Assembly: GCA_002897115.2 (NCBI GenBank)
Contig: BCIH01000003.1
Location: 330,010-394,009, forward strand
From: Prototheca cutis
Lineage: Eukaryota > Chlorophyta > Trebouxiophyceae > Chlorellales > Chlorellaceae
Length of the DNA stretch: 64,000 nucleotides
Direction of reading: 5' to 3'
How positions within the stretch are numbered: position 1 is the first letter of the stretch; each line of letters begins with the position of its first letter. Under the pieces are notes generated by a model that was not told where the DNA came from, did not search any database, and saw only the letters and a program-made list of their open reading frames with translations. The translations under genes were made by a program, and so were the position numbers. This document shows positions 45,912 through 57,500 of this stretch, piece by piece.

Positions 45912-47557
45912 ATGGGCCGCACACGGCTCTTCTCGGGCTTACTTATACTCTTGTTGGCATTCCAATGCCATGCCGACGAGATGGACCTGACAGGTAGGCG
46001 TGTCGAGGGTTGACTGGCCGGCTGCATGGGTTGTCTCCCTGGGCTCCACAGGGATTCCAGGGTGTTGCCGGGGAGGACTCGAGACTCGACGAACGCACTG
46101 ATTTGGAGCCGACTCCCCGTCCCGTGTGTGTAGTGGAAGTACAAATGCATAATTCAACACAACAAAGCGCCTGCGTGTTCAATCCCAGTCCCGTGGACAG
46201 GGGTGCTTGTCCCAGCATGAGCACATGGATAACTGCCCCTCCTTCCTTTCTTCCACGAGCAGGCCTGTCCACCATGGTTGCCGACTTGATGTCGACCACC
46301 AATCTGCAGAGTATGTCTTCCATGTCTGGCATGCTTGAGAACTTGCAGGGCCTGGTGCCCAGCACCCCCTCGACGGCTTTCAAGAACGACGGCGCAACCA
46401 CCGAGGGCGCCGCCGATCTGAGTTCCCTGTTCTCCANCTTCATGTCCAAGGACAACAGCGTGACGAGCCTGTTCCAGGGCCTGTCCGGACTGGACACCGG
46501 GATTGGGTCCATGCTGCAGAGCTTCAACGCCAGCAACCTGCTCAGCAGCCTGGGCACGGTCGCCAAGGCCGCCATCGTGACCAAGGTCGTCAAGGAATCG
46601 GATCTCTGGGCACAGCTGGAAGCCGCCATTGACAGCACCGATGACTACTTTACCTCCCTGCCAGAGACGCAGAAGCTCCTCGAACGTGCGTTTTCTTTCT
46701 TTTTTTGGTGTGTATGGGGCCGGGGGTCCTTGCTAGTGGTGGCGCCTGTGTCACCCCTAGAGAAACAGATGAACAAATACACACAACACACACACACGGG
46801 TGCAAACAAATACAGAACCCTCCCACACACCTAACAACTGCAGTGGGTTCGGGGCTGTTGAACGGGACCAAGGACGCGCTGAATGCGGCGTATGCGGAGG
46901 CGGTGCGGCTGGAGGAGGAGCACTGCACGCCGGCCTTTGTGATTGAAAAGTCGGTAGTTCCCACCTCCTGCACAGGCTACAACCTGACGCTGTCGCTGGG
47001 CAACGGGTTCTGCGTGTTCCAGCCAGACGGCAGCGTGCGCTGCCGCAAGCCCAGTGTGGTGCTGGTCAAGACGCCTACAAAATGCACGGTCAAGCACCAC
47101 TCGGACGTGGTCATCAAGACCAAGGAGTGCAAGTTCACAAAGTCCTGGGGAGAGGTCAAGCACGGCTACCTCATGCCGCACACCGGCCCCAAGCTCTTCA
47201 ACGCCACCAAGGTGAATGTTGCTCTCGTGTTTTTTAATCAAGATTTTAACGTGGCGGGGCATGGGCACCTAGAAGCGGGTCCTGCAGACGTGCAAAGTTC
47301 TTTCCTCACTGTCATTCTTGTTTGCCAGAGACATCCCTCGTCCCCCCCACCCACCCAACAAACCCAACCAAACAATCGCGTAGGTGCTGGACGACTCTGG
47401 GACGCTGGCAGCCGTGGACACGATGACCACCAAGATGCTGTCGGGCGTCGCCCAGAGCTACGACGGCATCACGGATAGCCTGAACAACGCGCTGGACAGC
47501 GCCGTGTCCTGGCTCAAGTCCAAGTTCAGCATCACCGCCGTCTTCAAGAAGAACTGA
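45912..47557 (+). CDS. Secreted Cys-containing protein of unknown function
   Basis: Start 45912 (CCACCATGGGC context) opens a signal peptide, MGRTRLFSGLLILLLAFQCHA, cleaved near HADEMD. Exons 45912-45993, 46263-46685, 46844-47211 and 47384-47557 join in phase to 348 residues. The N-terminal half is helical and Ser/Met/Leu-rich (LMSTTNLQSMSSMSGML; FMSKDNSVTSLFQGLSGL). The middle has a Cys-bearing beta-like region (HCTPAF, PTSCTGYNL, NGFCVFQPDGSVRCRKPS, TKCTVKHH, KECKFTK) with about seven Cys, suggesting disulfides. The C-terminus is helical and ends FKKN. No membrane anchor follows the signal peptide, so it is probably extracellular or vacuolar. I do not recognise the family; it may be algal-specific. 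Confidence 0.8.
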
Positions 47558-47769
47558 GCGTAGCCGCGGCGCGTCGGTTGCCCGGACACGAGCTGTTGCC
47601 TCTTCTGCGCCTCCCCCACTATTTCATTCTGTCTCTGCTTTTCTCGCCTGCACTGTGCTGTGACGCTGGCCGGATTTCACCATTTCAGGCATGGCAGACA
47701 GGTACACCACGNTACATGCCCAGGGCCCCCAACCCGTGCTCCAAGAAACGAAAACCATCTCGTCGTCAA

Positions 47770-49048
47770 TCAGATGGCGGCGAAAAACTCCTTGGACTTT
47801 GTGGGGTTCATGGTCCTGTCGCCCGGCTTCCAGCCGGCGGGGCAGACCTCGTCAGGGTTGGCCTGCACGTACTGCAGGGCCTGCAGCACCCGCAGCGCCT
47901 CGTCCACGCTGCGCCCAAAGGCCAGGTTGTTGATCGTCGCGTGCTGGATCACGCCCTCGCGGTCGATGATGAAGAGACCACGCAGGGCCACGCCGTCTGC
48001 AGACAGCACGCCGAATTTGGTGGAAATCTCACGCTTCAAGTCGCTGACCAGCGGGTACGCCAGGTCGCCCACGCCACCCTCTTTGCGCTCTGTCGTGCCA
48101 TTTGGGGGGGAGTGGCTTTTCTACTTTGAGATGCAGGTGCGTTGCAAAGTGGGTGCACACAACATCACTCCACCCACCCCACCCCACGCACCGGTCTGGA
48201 TCCAGGCGAGGTGGGAGAACTGGGAGTCGACAGACACGCCCAGAACCTCCGTGTTCAGCTCCGCAAACTCCTTGTACCGGTCGCTGAAGGCCGTGATCTC
48301 CGTCGGGCACACAAACGTGAAGTCCAGCGGGTAGAAGAACAGCACCACATACTTGCCCTGTCGAGGAGGGGGCCGCATGTGGAAAGGGCGAATGGCATGT
48401 TTTTTCACAAGGCCTGTATAGGTGTGGTGGCTCCGGCCACAGCACACCACTCCCCACCTGCCAATCTCCCCCCCAAAACAAAAAGGCACCTCNCCTTGTA
48501 TTCCGACAGCTTGATATCCACAAATTCCTGGTCCTGCACTGCCGTGGCCTCAAAGTTGGGTGCGGGGTTGCCCACCAGCGGCAGCGAGCCGGGCCCAGCC
48601 TGCAGAGGTGGAGACAGTGGGAGATGAGCGGCATCTCACCCGACCATGCCCATTGTTAACCCGCCAACCAGTCTGCACTCAGGGCACTGGCAGCCAGGTG
48701 CCTGGATGGCTAGTCTTTCGAGGAAAATCCAAGAGCAGAACCCAGGGAACAACATGCTGCAGTCAGACAGTGCAGAGTGCCGTTCGAATGCGATCAGGTG
48801 CTCAGCGCCGTCCAGGCAGGCTTGGGGTATCCGTAAGGAACCCCCCTCTCCCAGTCACCACGCACCTCCGCCCTGCACACGACAGCCGAGCTCCTGCATC
48901 CCATGGACCGGGCACCCTTGGCGCTGGAAGCCCTCTGCGCAGCGGCAGTGGGCCGTGCGGAGGCCAGGGGAGCCGGGGTGATGCGGCGTGCCGAAGTGGC
49001 CATTGGGCGTGCCGTGGGGCCGGCCGTCATGGACATCGCTCCCAGCAT
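47770..49048 (-). CDS. Plastid 2-Cys peroxiredoxin
   Basis: Thiol peroxidase reducing H2O2 and alkyl hydroperoxides. Exons (reverse) 49048-48866, 48599-48495, 48357-48192 and 48089-47770 join in phase to 257 residues. The leader ([16 protein letters not shown]...) is a Ser/Arg/Ala plastid transit peptide; a later ATG (MATSARR) is a possible start. The peroxidatic Cys is in DFTFVCPTE and the resolving Cys in [11 protein letters not shown]. The [13 protein letters not shown] (GGLG-type) and C-terminal helix segments of sensitive eukaryotic-type peroxiredoxins are present. The exon 2 donor contains an N (AAG|GN), so whether it is GT or GC cannot be read. The stop is 212 nt from the convergent secreted-protein stop. 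Confidence 0.95.
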
Positions 49049-49463
49049 GATGACGATCTCACGATCGTGGGTTTCTAATTGCAATGCACTCACGTCTTTT
49101 GTGCGGCTGGCCGCGATCAGTGTCAAGGGTTTTTGTGATGAGGGAGGATGCCATCGCTCGATCGATGCACTGCCCGTCAGAATCACGTGATGATGGGACC
49201 CATGGCTTCCAGGTGGGGCCCTTCGCAGCCATTCATGGAAACCGTATTTTCTCTCCATTTCGTGTACCTTGCCCAAATATGGGACGGCAACGCCTATCTA
49301 CACCTCACGTGAATGGGGCTTTCAGTGCATTCGAACAGTGGAAAGAGCGGTTAGGGTGGGCTGGGGTCTGTGCATGGGATGCTGGGGCCTGGGGAAGCCA
49401 GGGATGACGCTGATCAGCGTCGAAATGGTCAGCTGGTGTCCACTCCAAGTCGCAGGAGAGCAT
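49049..49463. other. Intergenic region, VPS62 3' end to peroxiredoxin start
   Basis: 415 nt between two minus-strand genes: VPS62 3' UTR and the peroxiredoxin promoter. No gene was recognised. Confidence 0.5.
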
Positions 49464-50691
49464 TCAGATGCTCTCCACTTCGGGATAAAAGTGGCCAAAG
49501 ATGCGCTTGAAGGCGGAGCGGGAGACGGGGCACTCTGCGGAACGGAACCACGACTGCTGTGCGGGGGCGTCGGTCTGGCCCCACTGGCCCCTGAACCAGA
49601 TCCAGGGGCACTCCTCAGAGTGTGACACGACGGGAATGGAGTTTGGGTGAAGGATGAGTTCCGGCTGCTCGGCCGCGACGCCTCCGTCGTCTTCTTCCTC
49701 GACCAGCAGCTCGGAGCCGCGAGAGTTGCAGACCTCCACCTTCCAGGTCGTCGGCTCGACCTTTTCCTGGTTGGGCAGCGGCGGCTTGGGCGCAGGGCCC
49801 CGTGCAAACGGCAGCAGCACGATGCGGTCTGGGTCCCAGCTGGGTCCCTTGTTCGCCGTGACATCGTTACCCAGTCCCAGGTGCCTCANAATCGTCCCCG
49901 GGTGCGGGTACGTGCCATGCCCATGCTTGGCCACAAAGGCAAGGATGCGGCCGGTGCGGAGGTCCAGGGGCACGCCCTCGGGTGCCACCCACTGCCCATC
50001 CCGGCTCCGGTGCGCGTTGTACCAGACGCCCAACAGCGCGGTGGAAGCAAGCGAGACGCGCATCGTGATGTGCTCCCAGTCGCCGTCGTGCGAGCCGAGG
50101 CCCAGGCGGCTGGGACCATTGTATGGGTACAGGAACAANTAACTGATTTCCAGCACCGTCGGCGCGCCATTCTCCACGTCCACCACCTTGGGCACCACAT
50201 AAAAGGGCACCGTATTCAGCACCTCCTGCACATGTCAGAGGGCGTCTTTGTGTGGTTGAATATTTTGTGGACAGGTTGCCAGAATCGACTCATGGCAGCC
50301 TTGCTTGTCGTGCGGACCCATGCTCTCACCCCAACCCTCTCCCAACCCAACTCCGGACCAGCACCACCAATGGCCCCAGAAAGCATACCTTGGGCATGCC
50401 CTTGCGCGCTCTTGGGTCGAGCTTGAGAAAGAGGGGCTTGCCCTCCACGTAGTTTGCCTGGGCCTCGATGAGTCCCCAGCCATCCAGGCCCCCCTGGAGG
50501 AAGAGCTCCTGCTGCTGGTCGGCGGGGCCCTTGCTGGGGCCGCAGTACAGGCTGCTGTTTTCCAGGAAAAACTCGGCCGTGCTGGGCAGGTAGGCATCAT
50601 CCGGGTGGATGCGCAGCACGGGGCAGTGCTTGGCCACAATCTCCTTGAGCAGGTCCAGGTTGATCTCAACGTACTTGACCTGGTTCGCCAT
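49464..50691 (-). CDS. VPS62-like protein (DUF946)
   Basis: Homologue of the plant DUF946/VPS62 family, named from yeast Vps62, a vacuolar-sorting-associated protein; the biochemical role is unknown. Two exons (reverse), 50691-50389 and 50225-49464, joined in phase give 354 residues. Family landmarks: LRIHPDDAYLPSTAEFFLEN, FLQGGLDGWGLIEAQANYVEG, YNGPSRLGLGSHDGDWEHIT, WYNAHRSRDGQWV, FVAKHGHGTYPHPGT and GPSWDP. The start ATG (context CACCATGGCG) lies only 10 nt after the stop codon of the upstream CHCH-like ORF on the same strand, so it is probably the second cistron of one transcript. Confidence 0.92.
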
Positions 50692-50701
50692 GGTGCAATT
50701 C

Positions 50702-51325
50702 TCACTGCCCACTCAGCTTGGCACTCAGCCACGGGATCAGGCCCTTGGCCTCGGAAATGCCCTGTGGAGTATGCATTTTTGTGGATGTTAGGGTGGTGGG
50801 GCGGTCGGGGGTCGGGGGTCGGGGCATGTGATGGTGGGACTGGAAGAGAGCACCTCCTGAGACAAGCCCCCATCCGGACACGGGCTCTGGGGCGCACTGG
50901 GCGAGCAAAACCCGAAACCGATGGGGCCCCCGGGTTCAGGCAGGGCACGTTTCGGGACCCGGAAGCACAGAATACCCGCGAAACACGCACCCTTTTCTTC
51001 GAGTAACAGTCCCAAAACGCGGACCGCTCCGCCTCACAGCAGCCGGTGAGTGTTTGCACGGCGCTGCACTCCTTGAAGCACACTAGCAGAGCATCTGTGC
51101 AGGGGGAGGGCATTCGATGGGGTTGTGAGGGTCATGATAACGTGGGGCGCAAGGTCCGGGTGTCGGTCGGGCCCGTGCTGGCTTCGTGAAAGGGCCTCCC
51201 CCAGTCCCGTGGCCCCGCCAAGGACCCGTCTCACAATGCTCGTGGGCACAGGCGTCCAGCGCTTCTTGTTTGGAAAGACCAGGCTGCTTTGGCTCGACTG
51301 CCTCCGGATGTTCGATGGACGCCAT
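50702..51325 (-). CDS. Small Cys-rich CHCH-like protein (upstream cistron of VPS62)
   Basis: Three exons (reverse) 51325-51226, 51094-50991 and 50761-50702, in phase, give 87 residues starting MASIEHPEAVEPKQPG. The Cys pattern is DACAHEHCE, LLVCFKEC, TGCCEAERSAFWDCY, a paired-Cys helical arrangement like mitochondrial intermembrane-space CHCH proteins, but not a strict twin CX9C. There is no targeting sequence, as usual for such proteins. A start 12 codons upstream (51361, MALCPLFAGSGAM) is also possible. The spliced ORF contains only one internal ATG, which meets TAG after three codons. That favours leaky scanning to the VPS62 ATG. It is divergent from the zinc-finger gene, 255 nt apart. Confidence 0.78.
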
Positions 51326-51580
51326 GGCGCCAGACCCAGCAAACAGGGGGCACAATGCCATGGAGGAGTCGACTAGAAGTCACGGCACAGCACTCTCGGC
51401 CTGGCCGATGTGTGGGCTGTGCGCAGCAGGCCCGCCAGGCGCGGCATGCAGATTTTCAAAAAGCCCCGGGGTTCCCGACATGTCACGGAAAGATTGCATG
51501 CTACCTCTCCAGACGCAAGGACAGTGCACTTGTCTTTCGACCAATGATAACATAGCTTGATTTCCTGGCCGAGGGACGCC

Positions 51581-54500
51581 ATGGCTCCAGAGCGCCAGGA
51601 ATTCCTCGCCTTTTTTGAGCAGGTGCAAGCCAGGGTCCGTCAGCAGGACAGGCAAAGTGCCCCCGCCCAGCGCTCCCCAGTGGAAGCACGAGCGCTGACG
51701 CCTGCTCCATGTTCGTTTTTTGATTGGATGTGATGACATGCATGGCGATGTGTCGTGTCATCCCGGCTGGCAGCTTTGGGAAGGAATTTCCAAGGACTGA
51801 TCCAGAGCGTGGCAACTCCAACGTCATCCACATGCATTCTCCACCGCCAATGCCACCGCAGCCGAAGACGACACCTCTGGCCTAGACGTCAGTGAGCTGC
51901 TTGAGGCACGATGCAGGATAGGGCCTGCCCTGGCGGACCTCCGAGCACAGCAGCGGACGGCTCCGCACTCCCAGAGGTGGGCTGGCAAGGGTGATGCAAT
52001 GGCAGGGAAGCGTGGCGATAACATGGGCTGGAGAGAGGGGGGGCGCAATGTAGAATGCCTCCCTGTCTGCCACATGACCTGCATCCCTCCCCATGCTTCC
52101 CGCTCAACCAGGGAATCGTATTCGGTAGAGCATGTGCGTCGGCTGAACATGTTTCGTCCCCGGCGGCCGTACACGCGGCCCCGGGACACGCGACTGTGCA
52201 GCAAGGTCCATCCCCAGCCCTGCACCCTGGGATGCAAGTCCTGTCACTTTTGCAGGTGCGCTTGAGGGGGGCCACGTTTGCGGCCTGCATGCATTTGATA
52301 CCGGGCAGGCACGTCCTCCCCATCGGTCGCACATGCTCCAAACACATGAATGAAACAAACACAGGAAGCCAACATCCTCCACAGGCAGCGGCTGGTGGAG
52401 CCCAAGACGGTGTGTCATGCCTGCGAGGGCCGGGACAATTACTACGGCGGTCCCGGCCGCGGCTACTGGTGTGGGTCTTGTCTGTGGCTGCGCATGGGAG
52501 AGAATGCTGACGAGGCTCGAGAAAACCCGGCATGGCTGTGCCCCGCCTGCCGCGACATCTGCAACTGCTCCGGCGCCAATTGCCAGCGCCTCAAGCGCGG
52601 CTGGTTTGCCACAAACCAGCTCGCGCACGAGGCCGCATCGCTGGGCTATGCCTCTGTCGCACATTACCTCATCCTGACGCACGTGGGGGGGCTGGTGGCA
52701 GCCGCGCCACTGGGAGCCGGCGAGGCGGCGCGGGTGGTCCCCAGGGTCGCGGNGCCGGTGCCCGCGCTTGCGGCCGTCGAGGGGCCCAAGCGCCAGCGGC
52801 TGCTGGAACTGGCGCCCACACGCCGCCAGCTTCTGCAGGAGGCCTCGGCCGAANGCCTGGCCGCCGCCCAAACCGCACTGCGATTGGAGCTGGACGACCT
52901 GCGGGAGGGGACCCTCAGTCACGGCGGAGTGGATGCAACAACCCTGGCTTCATTGTCAGCGCAACCCTCTGATTCTGCCGCCTCCCGTGTTTTCTTGGGC
53001 CTTCTGGATGCTGAGCTGGCAGAGGACGANGACCATGTGACAGGTGGGGCGACCGNGTTGACACTGACNCAAGTTGCTGGTCCTCCAACTGCGGCAGTCC
53101 GGGTATGGAGTCCAGGGTGAAGGANGCACGGACACACCCTTACTCTGCTGCCACACTGCACTGCAGGACCCTCGCCCCGACGGAGGATCNAGGCGATGGC
53201 CATGCCACGCGCGACATCGGTTAGTACGCCAACCNGTCTGGGCGCGGCCCAGGCCTCTGCAGCCACGCCCCCGGGCACCGGCTCTGTCAGCCGAAACCTG
53301 GCTGGGCACTCAGCACGGCAGGTCCTGTCCTTCAGATCCAGAAGTCCTGAGCAGCAGCAACAGCATGATTCCACGGGACCTGCCTGGTCGGGCACAGCCG
53401 TATCTCTGCCGCCTCGGGTGATTGCGACTGCCGTGGCAGGCGGGGACATGCGTCGAGCAGTGATGCCTACTGGGGCCCGGTCGAGGTCAGGGCTAGTCAG
53501 CAGCAAGGGGATGTTGGTGCCCACCACTTGTGGTGCTCACGTGGAATCTCCGGCCGGCCCGGCGCATGACTCTGCCGAGCAAGGGCCTCCCAGCCTTGGG
53601 GTTGATACTGCAAGGATCGGCATCACCGCGGCACCAGCATCTGGCAACAATGCAGGCGGTCAGCCGGGATCCCGTCAGGGCTTGGAATTCGAGGGAGCCC
53701 ACCTGGGCCTCCCCGGCACAGGGCTGGGCCCAGCCACTGCCGGTTGTGCGGCCACAGGAAGGAGGCATGCCCGGATGTCACTGCACAGACACGAACCCGT
53801 GCTCCGCGACCACCTGGAAGAGCCACTTGCCAGGGGCCCTACTGTTGCTGCGGCTGTGGCTGCTGCTCCGACCCTCTCACCGCTGCCGGGGCATGACCAC
53901 GCGGCAGGCAAACCGGGTACCAGGGCACCGAACTCACCCGTTGGGGCAGTGTCAGGGGAGCTGGTAGCTCCCGCACCGCAGGCACTCAAACAGCACGCTT
54001 TTGCCGGCCTGTCACCATCTCAGCAGGCCACTCATTCCCTCCAAACGACCACCAGTGGCTATACTGAGCACCAGCACCCGCGAATGCCCGAGACAGATGG
54101 CAGGGACACGTCCGCGAGTCCCGCTGCCCCACAGCCCTGCACACCACCTGCGACAACCAGCATCACGCGATGGCTACCAGCCGATGCCGGCAGGTGGAAT
54201 GAGCTGTGCCTGAGTGCTCAGCTGGCTGTGCTGGGCGTGCAAGACGTCTATCGATTTCACCCAGACACGCCGGGATGTGAAGGGCCCATCCCTGGCAATC
54301 CACCAGCCGGCGTCCGGGCGCAGTATACTGCCATGGTAGGCTTGATTCGGATGGCATTGAATGGAGGGCGCTTTGGTGCTTGGATGACTGCAAATGGATT
54401 TGATGTCTGTCGTGCTTCACGCATACAAACAAGCTGTGACACACCCAACCCCCTTGCATCCGTGCAGCATGAGAGGTGCACGGAGAGTCTGCAAGCCATC

Positions 54501-57500
54501 CTGGAAGTCGCTGCCGCACGACTGCAGGGCCACAGGATCAGCGTTCCCGGGTGTACTGCAGGGGATAGGTGTCCCGCACTGCACTCGCACGCTGCACTGC
54601 GCAAGTGGGTTGGGGTCACTTCTGGCCTTTCTTGTTGTCGTGAGTNTGTCCATTCCGGCATGCATCATGCAAGTGATGCCAGGGAGCTTGTGGACTCTCA
54701 AGTTCTAGCATAATAAGCAATAATGCCGCCTCCAGTCCACATCCACTCCCACCACTGCGCCTCCGCTCCTTGCAGAGTGGAGTCGCTCCTGAACTACCTG
54801 GCCTGTCTTCTCCCTCCAGAAACAGTGGTAGAGCAGATCCCGCCCCTCATCCTTCCCTCCTCAGAGGTGCTGGAGCAGGAGTGAATGATCAAAGCAGCGT
54901 TGCTTTCTTATTGTTCTTGGGTTGCAGGGAGGCCCTAGATAGAGTTTTCCCTGTTCAGGGAAAGAAACCCACAGCCTGGATTTACTGGCGTCCTGCTTGG
55001 TGTGCCCATGGGCAAGCAGCTCCTTCTCCCAAGCATGTGTCCCAGCAGCGTTTTTCTCATCTGTGCTCCCCCCCCCTCCCTTCTCTGCAGGCAGGAGGCG
55101 TGTTTGACCTGACCAAGTGCGATCCGCAGGCACGGGCCATCCTGCTGCGGGGCTCGATAGGCTTCGTCAAGACCCTGTCCAGCCGGGGGTTGCCCGTCGA
55201 TGCCGCGGTCGCCTGCCTCTCTGAATCACGTGCGCGGGGTTCCTATCTGGGTATTGTGCTGCTTGGCATTGGGTGTTGTGTTGCCTGTGTGAGCTGTTCT
55301 GTGGGCATGCTGGGGGGGTCATGTTCTGGTGGCATCGCCGTATATCACACCCTTTTGTTCATGATTCACAGAAGCAACTCCCTTGAAACTGGCGCCTCCC
55401 TTCCCACCCACAGTGGCTGTCCTGGTGGAGGACCTTGCTAGCATGGTTCCCTTGTTGGAGCTGATGCTGGAGGAGGATTGCATGCCCCCAGAGGGCACGG
55501 CCGTTGGACCCTGGATGCTCCAACCAGGCACCGCCCAGGTTGAGGCCTTTGCACAGCTGAGCTCCCTCTACGGGGTATGTGCGGGGGCATGCTGTCGGGG
55601 TTTAGGGTGCAAGGAGTTGAGGCCACGCCCTACGTAACTGGTAGTAGATGCCGAGCACCACTTTGCCCTGCGATTCTGCCTGCATGCGCCAGCTCCTACG
55701 TTCCAGCAACAGCCTGTCTTCCTGCCTCTCGACCAACCCGCCCACGTTCTCAACCGCCACCTGTTCCACCTGCAGCAAACGCACCAGGTGGCGTTGTTTG
55801 GTGTAGAAAGCGTGGCGCGGCTGGCCGCAACGCTGCCTGGCGTGTCCGCCAGCGGGCTGCTCCGGCCGCGCTTCCTCGCCGCCGCACTGGCGCCCGGCAG
55901 CCGGCAGCACCGCGATCTCCGCCGGGCCTGCATGGCCTTGTTGTGTGAGGTATGTCATGCTTTCTTTTTGTCGGGGGTTCTTCCTCTCAGCCGATGGCAT
56001 GCAGTTGGATGCCCGGTTGATGACGAGGCCATGCCCACACGACGCAATGCACCATCAACCGCCCCAGGTGTTGGATGCGCTGACGAGGGCCAGGACGGCC
56101 GGGGACCTCGCGCGGCTGCCGCAGACGCAGCAGGATGCCGCACGAGCGGAGCTGGAGCGGGGCTACCAAGCGCTCCAGCGTGTGGCTGTGCCGGCCCTGG
56201 AGGAGTTGCTAGCCCTGGATTTCACACTTCGGCGGACCGCCAGGCCGCGCCCGCTGCCCAGTAGCGGCGAGTCAACGGAGTCACAGGCACCCTCGATTCC
56301 CGAGTCCGAGCGGGTCGGCAACGAGAAGGTGAGTAGTGGTTTGCATTGCCTGCTTGGGGGGATTTCGGGTGCCAAGCTCCTCATCTGCTCCCCCCACATA
56401 AACACACCCAATACAGGTGGAGGTGCTGGCTCGGTGCTATGCTTTCTTGCTCTCGGGGCAGCGCATGGCCTGGGAAGCAGTGGAGGCACGGGCGTGCACG
56501 CCCTACCCACCCACCCTGTTTTGGCGGGTGGCCAACAAGGCCTACCGCCAGCTGGCGACGTTCCTTCTGACCCAGGCACTGCAGGTGGGTGCTTTGATGA
56601 GTGGGTGGGTTGCCCGAGTGTCGTCTGGAAAATGATAAACACTGACACCCACCAATGCAATCCAAAATTAACATTCGCCATGCAGCATGCGCCCCAAGCA
56701 CTGCCTGAATCCGGGGCCGGGGGCGTGCTGCGGCTCTGGCTGCACTGTCTGTTTGAGCCCGGGGCACGCCTGCGGGCATGGTACCTCACCGTGGTACTGG
56801 CGGCCGCCCCGGCCACCGCGGCCCTGTTCCGCGACGTGACCCCAGAGGCAACCGAATCGGTGCGGGCCGACGCCGGGGCCAAGCCACGAGCCGCCGTGGC
56901 CGCCGCCGTGCTGCGCCGCGCTGCCGCGGAACGCCGAGTTATTTTGCCGGCTGCCGTGGGAGATCTCGATGCGGTGAGTTGGTTCTCGTGGAAACGGCTG
57001 GTGTCAGCTGTGTTTGTGTGTGTGTGNNNNNNNNNNNNNNNNNNNNNNNNNNNNNNNNNNNNNNNNNNNNNNNNNNNNNNNNNNNNNNNNNNNNNNNNNN
57101 NNNNNNNNNNNNNNNNNNNNNNNNNNGGGGGGGGGGGGGTGACTAGGATGCATGGCGACAGGACACAGCTGCCACCGGCTGCGTCAATTGGTACTAGTCC
57201 ATCAAGCGTTTCTCCTCCTTTGATGCATGCTGCTGCGCTTCCTGGTGGGCACCCCAGCAAAACAATTCCCCCCAAACACAAAAATCACTCCCTCAAGACA
57301 CGAACAAACACACAGACATTGGCGGCTCGGGGCAAGGAGGCTGCTGCGACGGCCTTTGACCCTGGCGCCGCGCAACTGCAGTATGCCGCCGGTGCCTGGC
57401 CAGTGCTGTTGGCCGTGCTGGAAAGCACGACCGCCCTGCCTGCTGGGGACGAGACGCTGGCCGCCCAGGTGCGCGCCGGCGCGGCACGGCTGGCGACCTG

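Noticed and set aside
56163..57281. 372-codon minus-strand ORF spanning the 100-N gap
   Set aside because: It runs through Ns and antisense to phase-consistent exons of the giant gene; no family resemblance.
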